From UBA5109 sp964606735 (lineage in GTDB: Bacteria; Pseudomonadota; Gammaproteobacteria; Pseudomonadales; Pseudohongiellaceae), in assembly GCA_964606735.1 (NCBI GenBank), contig CAZSHI010000024.1, positions 1 to 35,402 of the forward strand: a stretch of DNA of 35,402 bases, in the 5' to 3' direction. The notes under the pieces were generated by a model, which saw nothing but the letters and a program-made list of their open reading frames with translations, had not been told where the DNA came from and did not search any database. Shown piece by piece: positions 24,775 through 31,981 of the stretch. Made by a program: the position numbers and the translations under genes. The stretch's first letter is position 1. Each line of letters opens with the position of its first letter.

Positions 24775-25389
24775 TTATTCAGTATTCAGTTTTTGTAGAC
24801 GTGAATTGAAGCGGTCCATCCTTAAACGTAAGTCATCAATACGTTGATAAAATACTTCTAGCTCATTTTTACCTGGCAGCAGGGCGCTTTCTTCATGCAG
24901 ATACTCGTCGAGATTAGCACGCATACGGGTATGTGCATGTCTCATGAGTTGCTGCAGCTGTCTCAATGAGTCACCGAGTAATTGAGTAGGCACATCTCCC
25001 AACAGTTTGCTGAACTGATATTCCCAATCCAGGTCCAGCCCATTGAGTACATCCTGCAAGAGCTGGATCACGGCAGCATCACCCTGTATATGGATATTAT
25101 ACTGGCGCATTGCGGCGCTTTTATCCTTGGCGAGCAACACATTCATGAGTGAACTGGCATTACCACGGATAAGTGCATCACAAGCAGGGTCAGCAAGCGG
25201 CGAAAGCAAAATACCCTGGTCATGGATGTTGATGCTCAGATTAATCTCAGGTGCCGAACTTTGTATGCCGATCAGCTTGCCTTTGAGCGCCAGTAATTTT
25301 TTCTTGCTTTGCGGGTCGAGCTCGAGTGCCTGATTTATCAGGATCTCTGCACCGCTGAGCGCGCTTGCAAAAGCCAGTTCAAGTGACAT
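24775..25389 (-). CDS. ubiJ: Ubiquinone biosynthesis accessory factor UbiJ (SCP2 domain)
   Basis: A 204-residue protein with an N-terminal SCP2 sterol-carrier-like domain (about 1-115, including LIGIQSSAPEINLSINIHDQGI and LIRGNASSLMNVL) and a C-terminal helical coiled coil ending LRLRMDRFNSRLQKLNTE. UbiJ binds ubiquinone intermediates and, with UbiK, scaffolds the cytosolic Ubi complex. The longer frame to 25611 is out-of-frame ubiE sequence; the ATG at 25387-25389 gives MSLELAFASALSGAEILIN, a normal start, and overlaps the ubiE stop by 11 nt. The order ubiE-ubiJ-(PEBP)-ubiB is the classical ubi operon with one insertion. Confidence 0.9.
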   Translation of the reverse strand: MSLELAFASALSGAEILINQALELDPQSKKKLLALKGKLIGIQSSAPEINLSINIHDQGILLSPLADPACDALIRGNASSLMNVLLAKDKSAAMRQYNIHIQGDAAVIQLLQDVLNGLDLDWEYQFSKLLGDVPTQLLGDSLRQLQQLMRHAHTRMRANLDEYLHEESALLPGKNELEVFYQRIDDLRLRMDRFNSRLQKLNTE

Positions 25390-26161
25390 CTTTATAGCCG
25401 ACATGAATGGCACAGATGCCGTCCATGACATCATGATATTCACAGCGATCAAAACCGGCATCCAGCACCATGGTTTTAAGTGTTTCCTGATCAGGGTGCA
25501 TACGGATGGATTCAACCAGGTATTGATAGCTTTCACTGTCGCCGCTGACGAGCTTTCCGGCGAGCGGCCAGAGTTTTGAGTACAGGTCATAGGCCTTTGA
25601 AACTGCCTCATGCCTGGGCTTGGAAAACTCGAGAATGACCAAGCGGCCTCCCGGTTTTATTACCCGGCAAATCGAGGCAAGGGCTGCTTCTTTGTTGGTG
25701 ACATTTCGCAGTCCATAAGCTATGCAGACGCAATTGAAACTTTCTGCGGTAAAGGGCAGTTTTTCAGCATCGGCAAGGCTGAAAACAATATTTGAAAGAT
25801 TACCCTTGTCAATAATTCTGTCACGACCAACGGCCAGCATGGATTCATTGATGTCAGCTAGAACAACCTGACCCTCACTGCCAATGATGGGAGAAAACTG
25901 CATGGCAAAATCTCCGGTCCCCCCGGCCAGATCGAGAACAGACTGTCCGGACCGCAGTGCTGTAAGCTGGACTGTAAAACGTTTTATCAAGCGATGTGTG
26001 CCAAGCGACATGATGTCATTCATGATGTCGTAATTTTTGGCAACGGAGTGAAACACATTGGCGACATGCCCAGCCTTCTCGGAAACAGGAACTTCCTGAT
26101 AGCCAAAATGGGTCGTTTCTTCTGATGATTTATTGTCCGTCATGGCGACATTGTACCCCAT
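25379..26161 (-). CDS. ubiE: Ubiquinone/menaquinone C-methyltransferase UbiE
   Basis: A 260-residue SAM-dependent methyltransferase that adds the ring C-methyl group to demethylmenaquinol or its ubiquinone counterpart. Motif I is VLDLAGGTGDFAMQF, followed by DINESML, AYGLRNVTNKEAAL and KPGGRLVILEFSKP. VANVFHSVAKNYDIMNDIMSLG is the family N-terminal motif. Two starts are possible: ATG at 26161 (MGYNVAMTDN) or ATG at 26143 (MTDN); neither has a strong Shine-Dalgarno. The downstream ubiJ start overlaps its end by 11 nt. Confidence 0.95.
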   Translation of the reverse strand: MGYNVAMTDNKSSEETTHFGYQEVPVSEKAGHVANVFHSVAKNYDIMNDIMSLGTHRLIKRFTVQLTALRSGQSVLDLAGGTGDFAMQFSPIIGSEGQVVLADINESMLAVGRDRIIDKGNLSNIVFSLADAEKLPFTAESFNCVCIAYGLRNVTNKEAALASICRVIKPGGRLVILEFSKPRHEAVSKAYDLYSKLWPLAGKLVSGDSESYQYLVESIRMHPDQETLKTMVLDAGFDRCEYHDVMDGICAIHVGYKDVT

Positions 26162-26176
26162 GAACTGGCCAGTGAC

Positions 26177-26572
26177 TTAATCTGATTTCAAGGCCTGGAT
26201 GTTTATTGCTTGCGTGCCTGCCGGAAGTGCCTCTCTACTTTTACCTGCGGCTTTGAGTTTCTCAAGATACTGCTGCCACATGGTAGACTGATTTTCTCCC
26301 AGTTCCCTGAAATAGCTCCAGGTATAGAGACCGCTGTCATGACCATCGTCAAAAACCAGGCGCAGGGCATAATTGCCGACGGGTTCGATGTTGCTGATCA
26401 GCACCTTGCTTTTACCGAATTGAAGAACCTCCTGGCCTGGAGCATGTCCCCGGACTTCAGCAGAAGGGGAGTGTACTCGAAGGAATTCTGCACTGAGCTT
26501 GAAGCTGGTATCCGAATAAAGCAGTTCGAGGATACCCGAACGGCGATGTAGCTTGATGTCCTTTGGTAACAT
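26177..26572 (-). CDS. DUF971 family protein
   Basis: A 131-residue protein of the DUF971 family, related to the N-terminal domain of gamma-butyrobetaine hydroxylase. Typical stretches are DIKLHRRSGILELLYSD, FLRVHSPSAEVRGH, and DGHDSGLYTWSYFRELG. Some family members are linked to iron-sulphur or iron metabolism, but its job here is unknown. It lies 11 nt after hslU and 15 nt before ubiE, an order also found in pseudomonads, so it belongs to the same transcript. The C-terminal tail (about 25 residues) is low-complexity. Confidence 0.85.
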   Translation of the reverse strand: MLPKDIKLHRRSGILELLYSDTSFKLSAEFLRVHSPSAEVRGHAPGQEVLQFGKSKVLISNIEPVGNYALRLVFDDGHDSGLYTWSYFRELGENQSTMWQQYLEKLKAAGKSREALPAGTQAINIQALKSD

Positions 26573-26583
26573 GGCAGTATAAA

Positions 26584-27930
26584 TTAGAGAATAAAGCGGC
26601 TCAGGTCTTCATTCTGGGAAAGTTCTTTTAGGGTAAAGTCGACAAAATCGGCATCAATGACAAATTCACTTTTTCCGCTTTCCACAAGTTCGCTGGCGCG
26701 AAAAGAAATATCTTCCAGTAATTTTTCAAGTACGGTATGTAAGCGACGAGCCCCGATATTTTCCGTACGCTCGTTAACAGACCAGGCAATTTCTGAGATT
26801 TTCTGTATACCGTCTTCGGTAAATTCGAGCTGTAGATTTTCGGTTGCCAGCAGAGCCTGGTATTGCTTGCAAAGCGAAGCGTCTGGTTCTGTCAGAATTT
26901 TTTTAAAATCTTCTGCGGACAGGGCATCGAGTTCAACACGGATTGGCAGACGTCCCTGCAATTCAGGTATCAGATCAGAGGGTTTGGAGAGATGGAAAGC
27001 ACCGGATGCAATAAACAAAATATGATCAGTTTTAATCGGGCCATATTTGGTGGTAACGGTTGAGCCTTCGATCAAAGGCAGCAAGTCGCGTTGTACACCT
27101 TCGCGTGAAACGCCTCCAGAACTGTTCTCATTTTTGGTGGCGACTTTATCGATTTCATCGATAAAGACGATTGCAGTCTGTTCGGTTGTGCTGAGCGCAT
27201 CAGCACGCAATTCTTCTTCATTGACAAGTTTGGCGGCTTCTTCATCCTTGAGTATTTTAAGTGCGGCCTTGACGCTGACCCGTTTGGTTTTCATTCTTCC
27301 GGAGCCCAGATTGGAAAACATGGAGCTCAGTTGGTTGCTCATTTCCTCCATGCCCGGCGGGGACATAATTTCAACACCGGTAATCATATCTGAAACCTTG
27401 ATTTCAATTTCCTTCTCGTCCAGATCGCCTTCTCTGAGTTTTTTCCGAAAAATCTGCCGGGTGCTGCTATCTGCCTCAGTGACACTCAGACTTGCGTTAC
27501 TGTGCTGAGAAGTTGGACCAGGCAGCAGAATATCCAGCACTTTGTCTTCTGCAGCATTGGCAGCCTGTTCACTGACTTTTTCGATTTGCTGTTCACGCAA
27601 CATTTTATAAGCCACATCAACCAGGTCACGAATAATGGATTCGACATCGCGGCCTACATAACCTACTTCGGTAAATTTGGTAGCCTCTACCTTGATGAAC
27701 GGTGAACCGGCTAGTTTTGCCAGACGACGAGCAATTTCAGTTTTGCCGACTCCGGTTGGACCAATCATCAGAATATTTTTTGGTGTGACTTCATTTATTA
27801 GCTCAGCAGGCAATTTCATTCTGCGCCAGCGATTACGCAGGGCGATAGCAACGGCTCGTTTAGCAGCTGCCTGGCCGACGATGTGTTTGTCTAACTGGTT
27901 TGCAATTTCTTTGGGGCTTAAATCTGCCAT
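26584..27930 (-). CDS. hslU: ATP-dependent protease ATPase subunit HslU (ClpY)
   Basis: A 448-residue AAA+ unfoldase that feeds substrates into HslV. The ATG at 27928-27930 gives MADLSPKEIANQLDKHIVGQ, the family N-terminus; the frame extends upstream to 27987 but would overlap hslV. Walker A is GPTGVGKTE, the pore motif is VGYVGRDVES, and Walker B is VFIDEIDKVA. The intermediate I domain lies at about residues 110-240. The C-terminus ends LSRFIL, matching the conserved tail that inserts into HslV. It lies 8 nt after hslV. Confidence 0.97.
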   Translation of the reverse strand: MADLSPKEIANQLDKHIVGQAAAKRAVAIALRNRWRRMKLPAELINEVTPKNILMIGPTGVGKTEIARRLAKLAGSPFIKVEATKFTEVGYVGRDVESIIRDLVDVAYKMLREQQIEKVSEQAANAAEDKVLDILLPGPTSQHSNASLSVTEADSSTRQIFRKKLREGDLDEKEIEIKVSDMITGVEIMSPPGMEEMSNQLSSMFSNLGSGRMKTKRVSVKAALKILKDEEAAKLVNEEELRADALSTTEQTAIVFIDEIDKVATKNENSSGGVSREGVQRDLLPLIEGSTVTTKYGPIKTDHILFIASGAFHLSKPSDLIPELQGRLPIRVELDALSAEDFKKILTEPDASLCKQYQALLATENLQLEFTEDGIQKISEIAWSVNERTENIGARRLHTVLEKLLEDISFRASELVESGKSEFVIDADFVDFTLKELSQNEDLSRFIL

Positions 27931-27938
27931 GCGGTTTC

Positions 27939-28478
27939 CTAGCAATCTAATTCTTCTATAGTGAGCTGGTGATTGGTATAGACACAAATATCAGCAGCGA
28001 TATTCAGACTTTTTTCAACAATGCTGCGAGCGTCCAGTTCGGTATTATTGAGCAGGCCTATCGCTGCAGCCTGCGCAAAAGAGCCGCCGGATCCAATCGC
28101 CATCAAGGAGTTTTCCGGTTCAATGACGTCGCCATTACCGGTAATGATCAGGGAATTTTCCTTGTCTGCGACAACCAGCAGGGCTTCAAGTCGGCGCAGG
28201 GCGCGTTCCGTACGCCAGAGTTTTGCCAGTTCCACGGCAGCCCGGGTCAGTTTGCCTTGATGTTTTTCGAGTTGCTCTTCAAAGCGTTCAAACAGGGTAA
28301 AGGCATCGGCCGTACCGCCAGCAAAACCGGCAAGCACCTGGTCATTGTATAAACGACGCACCTTACGAGCATTACCTTTCATCACAGTATTGCCTTGACT
28401 GACCTGCCCGTCTCCACCGATGACAACCTTGTTGCCACGCCGGACCGAGAGTATCGTTGTGCCGCGATATTGCTCCAT
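27939..28478 (-). CDS. hslV: ATP-dependent protease peptidase subunit HslV (ClpQ)
   Basis: A 179-residue proteasome-like threonine peptidase. The active-site Thr is Thr7 of the precursor in MEQYRG-TTILSVRRGN, so a six-residue N-terminal segment must be removed; in E. coli and P. aeruginosa the Thr directly follows the initiator Met. Other motifs are IGGDGQVSQGNTVMKGNARK, LAGFAGGTADAFTLFERFE, ITGNGDVIEPE and AIGSGGSFAQAAA, all intact. It is first in the long minus-strand run and probably heat-induced (see 28510-28537). Confidence 0.96.
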   Translation of the reverse strand: MEQYRGTTILSVRRGNKVVIGGDGQVSQGNTVMKGNARKVRRLYNDQVLAGFAGGTADAFTLFERFEEQLEKHQGKLTRAAVELAKLWRTERALRRLEALLVVADKENSLIITGNGDVIEPENSLMAIGSGGSFAQAAAIGLLNNTELDARSIVEKSLNIAADICVYTNHQLTIEELDC

Positions 28479-28509
28479 TTTATTGTCCTGTCATGATAGG
28501 GAACTAACT

Positions 28510-28537
28510 ATGTGGTGATGAGCCCAGAGAATTCAAG
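28510..28537 (-). promoter_or_regulatory. Candidate heat-shock (sigma-32) promoter for hslVU
   Basis: On the minus strand CTTGAA (28537-28532) is a perfect sigma-32 -35 core, followed 16 bp later by CCACAT (28515-28510), close to the -10 core CCCCAT. The spacer is at the long end of the accepted range. The overlapping TTGAAT-N17-ACATAG could act as a weak sigma-70 promoter. Transcription would start about 25-30 nt before hslV. Confidence 0.35.
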
Positions 28538-28551
28538 GCCTGTGGGGCTTA

Positions 28552-29133
28552 TTACTGAACCCTGATTTTGATGGCACCAGTAATATTGTTGTTAGCCAGC
28601 AGATCAATAGCATTCTCAGCATTACTGTTTCCGGTAAAAGGACCAGCCTGGACTCGGTAACGGGTTTGTCCCAGGACTTCTGCCTCATAAATACTGGCAT
28701 CCATGCCAAGAATCAGAATTTCAGCTCGCAGGTTTTCTGCATCCTCGCGGGTATTAAAAGAAGCAGCCTGCACGCGGTAAACTGCTGGGTCATCTTCTGT
28801 CTCCGGTTCCAACTCAACAGCGACCACGTCAACCACAACTTCAGCTTCGCTCAAACGGTCATAAAAAGTGAAGTCAGTACCCGCTTCCGGTAGAGCAGTA
28901 TTCACCTGATCAGTCTGCAGGTTTGCAGGTGTGCTGGGGTTCTGCAAAAAAGCAGGCTGCAGCAGGCCGTAAAAAACCAGAAAGGTGACGAATACGCCGC
29001 TTAAAAGGCCGGAAAAAAACCAGGGCCAATGCGTATTGGACTGGGATACTTTAGTCGCGGACGCTTTATGGTTACTGCGCCGATTTCTGGGAGCCTTCGA
29101 TGAAGGGCGTTGTTTTGCAAAATCATGTGCCAT
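28552..29133 (-). CDS. FtsN-like SPOR-domain protein
   Basis: A 193-residue bitopic membrane protein. A basic cytosolic N-terminus (SSKAPRNRRSNHK) precedes a single membrane helix (about residues 35-57: WFFSGLLSGVFVTFLVFYG), then a low-complexity periplasmic linker and a C-terminal SPOR domain (about 115-193: VYRVQAASFNTREDAENL and RYRVQAGPFTGNSNAE). SPOR binds denuded septal glycan. Topology, size and location next to priA and hslV match FtsN of enteric bacteria and its pseudomonad counterpart. It probably activates septal wall synthesis. It ends 73 nt before hslV. Confidence 0.85.
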   Translation of the reverse strand: MAHDFAKQRPSSKAPRNRRSNHKASATKVSQSNTHWPWFFSGLLSGVFVTFLVFYGLLQPAFLQNPSTPANLQTDQVNTALPEAGTDFTFYDRLSEAEVVVDVVAVELEPETEDDPAVYRVQAASFNTREDAENLRAEILILGMDASIYEAEVLGQTRYRVQAGPFTGNSNAENAIDLLANNNITGAIKIRVQ

Positions 29134-29196
29134 GCGGTTTCACGCTGATGTCGATGAAACGTCCCCATTATCCCGAAAATACAGCAGCTTTGGTAG

Positions 29197-31245
29197 TCAG
29201 CTAAAATCCAGCGGATCGATATCGATGGACCAGCGAACCCGTCGGCTAAGGGGCAGTTCTTCATATTGCGGCAACAGTCGCCGTAACAGATTGTGCAGCG
29301 CCGCCCGTTCCCCAGACTGAATGATTAACTGAAAGCGAAAGCGTCCGGCGCGTTTTTCCATGGGAGCCGGTAATGGGCCAAGCAGGAGAATGTTGGCTTT
29401 GGCAGCAGGATCACGAGTGCATTGCTTGATGGCCTGCAGGAATGACTCAGCCAAGGACGATTTACTGGCCTCCGCCCGTATCAGGGCCTGAAATGAAAAC
29501 GGTGGGAGCTGCACGTCCTGCCGTTGCTTGAGCAATTGCCGGGAAAAATTTTTGTAACCCTCGCTGCTCAGGGTCAAGAGGGCCGGGTGCGTGCTGTTAT
29601 GCGTCTGTATCAGGACTTCTCCAGCCTGATTCTCACGTCCTGCACGACCGGCGACCTGTATCAGCAGCTGTCCCATGAATTCCTGGGCCCGGAAGTCTGA
29701 ACTGAACAGGCCTCCATCGGCATCCAGAATCGCCACCAAAGTGACCTTGGGGAAGTGATGTCCTTTAGCTAGCATCTGGGTCCCCAGTAAAATGGCAGGT
29801 TTGCCTTCCTGAATTGCACTCAGGGTATTTCCCAGTCGCTCCTGACTCCGGGTGGTATCACGGTCAATCCGGAATATGGGGAAACCGGGAAATTGACTCT
29901 CCAGAGCTACCTCGGTTCGTTCGGTACCGAGGCCAATGGGTATCAGGGCAGAGCTCTGGCAAACCGGGCACTGAGAAGCCAGTTTTTTTTGTGACTCACA
30001 GCGGTGACAGCGTAGCTCAGGGCTCTTGCGATGCAGGGTATAGGAAATATCACACCGTGGACAGGTTGCCGTCCAGCCACAATCATGACATTGCAGGAGA
30101 GGGGCGAAGCCGCGGCGGTTAAGAAATACCAGTACCTGGTTTCCTTGTAATAAATGATGCCTGATAGCTTCCAGCAGTTCTTCAGAAAAACCTTCCTGCA
30201 GGGTTTTGCCTTTCAGGTCAATGCTTTTGAATTTAGGCTGTTTTGCCTGGCTTGCCCGCTTGTCCAGTGTAAGCAGGGTGTAGCGTTTTGCCAGAGCATT
30301 ATTGATGCTTTCCAGGGAAGGGGTTGCAGATCCTAACAGAACGGGAATGTTAGATAACTGAGCGCGGTAAACGGCCAGGTCTCGTGCCGAGTAACGAAAG
30401 CCATCCTGCTGTTTATAGGAAGCATCATGCTCTTCATCGACAATAATCAGCCCTGGATTTTTTAGCGGTACAAAAATAGCAGAACGTGTCCCGATAATTA
30501 TTTTGGCGGTACCTGACCTGGCTTCCTGCCATGCCTGGAAACGCTGTTTATCGCTCAAGCCGGAATGAAAAGTAACAATAGGGTATTGTGTGAAACGCTG
30601 CTGAAATCGATGTAGGGTCTGGGGGGTCAGGCTGATTTCAGGCACCAGTACCAGCACCTGTAGGCCCTTACTCAATTTTTCAGCAATCGCCTGTAAATAG
30701 ACTTCCGTTTTCCCGCTACCGGTGACGCCCTCCAGTAAAAAACAGTGATAGCCTTTTTTTGCGGCACTAATCTGCTGTAATGCCGCTTGCTGTTCTGGAT
30801 TTAATGAGAGCTTGCCGTTTTCGGCATGGGTTTCAGCTTCGATGACATTGTCGATGTCAGTTTCTGCAAGTTTTTTGCCTTTCCTGGCATGGGCAGGCAG
30901 GGCATGATAAAGAACTTGTCCGATAGGATAGTGATAATACGAGGCAGCCCAGGTACATAATGAAAGTATGCTGTCATCCAGCAGTGCTTCTTCATCGATT
31001 ACCTCGAGAATGGTCTTCAAGGCGCCTTGTTCCAGTTCGCTCTTGTCTTCTTCTCCCAGTACCAGGCCAATGAGCTCACGTTTGCCAAAAGAGACTCTGA
31101 CTCTCATTCCGGGGCGAATGTGTTGGCTACAGTCATCCGGCGCCAGGTAATCAAAGTGCTTTCGCAGCGGGGTGTTCACTGCCACTTTTAACACGCCTTG
31201 TGAAGCAGAAGCATGGAGAGCTTTGTTGGCTTGGTTTATACTCAC
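29197..31245 (-). CDS. priA: Primosomal replication restart helicase PriA, winged-helix domain apparently missing
   Basis: A 682-residue superfamily-2 DNA helicase that reloads the replisome at collapsed forks. The N-terminal 3'-end-binding domain (about 18-117) includes LRKHFDYLAP and SYYHYPIGQVLYHALP. Walker A is VTGSGKTE (K179), Walker B DEEHDASYKQQ. All eight zinc-site cysteines are present (CHDCGWTATCPRC then CHRC and CPVC). Between HALP and the Walker lysine there are 62 residues, against 129 in E. coli PriA; the 30-residue linker left (KKLAETDIDNVIEAETHAENG) cannot hold the winged-helix domain. The start is GTG (31243-31245); only 48 nt separate it from the divergent chorismate mutase gene. 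Confidence 0.93.
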   Translation of the reverse strand: MSINQANKALHASASQGVLKVAVNTPLRKHFDYLAPDDCSQHIRPGMRVRVSFGKRELIGLVLGEEDKSELEQGALKTILEVIDEEALLDDSILSLCTWAASYYHYPIGQVLYHALPAHARKGKKLAETDIDNVIEAETHAENGKLSLNPEQQAALQQISAAKKGYHCFLLEGVTGSGKTEVYLQAIAEKLSKGLQVLVLVPEISLTPQTLHRFQQRFTQYPIVTFHSGLSDKQRFQAWQEARSGTAKIIIGTRSAIFVPLKNPGLIIVDEEHDASYKQQDGFRYSARDLAVYRAQLSNIPVLLGSATPSLESINNALAKRYTLLTLDKRASQAKQPKFKSIDLKGKTLQEGFSEELLEAIRHHLLQGNQVLVFLNRRGFAPLLQCHDCGWTATCPRCDISYTLHRKSPELRCHRCESQKKLASQCPVCQSSALIPIGLGTERTEVALESQFPGFPIFRIDRDTTRSQERLGNTLSAIQEGKPAILLGTQMLAKGHHFPKVTLVAILDADGGLFSSDFRAQEFMGQLLIQVAGRAGRENQAGEVLIQTHNSTHPALLTLSSEGYKNFSRQLLKQRQDVQLPPFSFQALIRAEASKSSLAESFLQAIKQCTRDPAAKANILLLGPLPAPMEKRAGRFRFQLIIQSGERAALHNLLRRLLPQYEELPLSRRVRWSIDIDPLDFS

Positions 31246-31293
31246 CGGGTCTTGTCAGACTTTCTCAGTTACTACATTGGTTGGAAGATTATC

Positions 31294-31584
31294 ATGCAAA
31301 AGATCCCTGTGCCTGAAGAATTATTGCGTTTGCGGGAGCAGATAGATGCCCTGGATGAAGAACTCCTCCAGGTTCTGGCCAAACGCTTTCAGGTAACGGC
31401 GCAGGTGGGCATGCTCAAGGCCATTAACGGTCTGGATTCGCTTGATGAAGAAAGGGAAGCGCGAAAATTAGAAACCCTGCAGGCTGCAGCACTTGAAAAG
31501 GAGCTCAACCCTGGATTCATCGGAGAGCTGTTTCAGATGATTTTTGCGGAAGTGGTGAATAATCACCAGAGTTACAAGCAGTAA
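31294..31584 (+). CDS. Free-standing chorismate mutase, AroQ class
   Basis: A 96-residue all-helical chorismate mutase, converting chorismate to prephenate for Phe and Tyr synthesis. Compared with the E. coli P-protein domain, R14, R31, K42, D51, R54 and E55 align with catalytic R11, R28, K39, D48, R51 and E52. The Q88 position falls on H91, with Q92 next to it, so that residue is either shifted or substituted. The ATG at 31294 is chosen because upstream residues would overlap priA. TGGAGA-N17-TATACT (31214-31242), inside priA's first codons, could be its promoter. There is no signal peptide, unlike secreted AroQ types. Neighbours give no aromatic pathway context. Confidence 0.8.
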   Translation: MQKIPVPEELLRLREQIDALDEELLQVLAKRFQVTAQVGMLKAINGLDSLDEEREARKLETLQAAALEKELNPGFIGELFQMIFAEVVNNHQSYKQ

Positions 31585-31606
31585 TATTATTACCGCCAGT
31601 TAAGCC

Positions 31607-31634
31607 TTGCTAATTCAGATGACTCTGCTAGAAT
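31607..31634 (+). promoter_or_regulatory. Sigma-70 promoter for rpmE
   Basis: TTGCTA (31607-31612) and TAGAAT (31629-31634) are 16 bp apart, placing the start of transcription near 31641. That leaves a 75-nt leader before rpmE. The GAATTCGCGC that follows the -10 suits a growth-controlled ribosomal gene, but this last point is inference. Confidence 0.55.
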
Positions 31635-31640
31635 TCGCGC

Positions 31641-31715
31641 TCTTTTTCGCTATTAGATGCTTATGGTGCCCGCCAAGCAGTTGAGGCCGGGTGGCGATAA
31701 GCAGTAGAGGTAAGC
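31641..31715 (+). promoter_or_regulatory. Possible L31 leader (autoregulatory RNA)
   Basis: The 75-nt leader has GC-rich segments that can pair (GCCCGCC at about 31668-31674 with GGCCGGGTGGC at about 31684-31694) just before the AGAGG Shine-Dalgarno region (31706-31710). Gammaproteobacterial rpmE leaders are known to carry an L31-responsive structure. I see a plausible fold, not a proven match to that family. Confidence 0.3.
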
Positions 31716-31925
31716 ATGAAAGCTGATATTCATCCAAAATATGAAGAAACGACAGTCACCTGTGGTTGCGGCAATGTGATCAATACACGTTCAACCCTCA
31801 GTGGTGAGCTGCGTATCGATGTGTGCTCGCAATGTCACCCTTTTTACACCGGCAAGCAGAAGATTGTAGATACCGGTGGTCGAGTCGATCGTTACAAGAA
31901 ACGTTTCAGCAACCGCAAGCTTTAA
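31716..31925 (+). CDS. rpmE: 50S ribosomal protein L31, zinc-binding form
   Basis: A 69-residue ribosomal protein at the subunit bridge. It is the zinc-containing (C+) paralogue: Cys16 and Cys18 in TCGCGN, with Cys37 and Cys40 in VCSQCHPFYTGKQK. MKADIHPKYEE is the standard start, and the basic tail (RYKKRFSNRKL) binds RNA. AGAGG precedes the ATG by 5 nt. It has its own promoter. Its 3' end faces ponA; a weak ACTTTT/AAAAGT hairpin follows at about 31928-31943. Confidence 0.97.
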   Translation: MKADIHPKYEETTVTCGCGNVINTRSTLSGELRIDVCSQCHPFYTGKQKIVDTGGRVDRYKKRFSNRKL

Positions 31926-31955
31926 TCACTTTTTACTGAAAAGTCGGACCGTATT

Positions 31956-31981
31956 CGGAGCCTAGAAAATTCGAGGCTCCG
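31956..31981. repeat. Inverted repeat overlapping the ponA stop codon
   Basis: CGGAGCCT (31956-31963) and AGGCTCCG (31974-31981) form a perfect 8-bp stem around a 10-nt loop. It lies between convergent rpmE and ponA and includes the ponA stop (31962-31964). Neither side has a proper T-run, so it may act as an mRNA 3'-end stabiliser or a weak bidirectional terminator. Confidence 0.45.

Noticed and set aside
25390..25611. Longer UbiJ start at 25611
   Set aside because: The extra 74 residues are ubiE read in another frame; the internal ATG gives a normal UbiJ.
29134..29196. Missing argS between the FtsN-like gene and priA as a deletion
   Set aside because: E. coli also lacks argS here, so absence may be ancestral; it is mentioned only as context.
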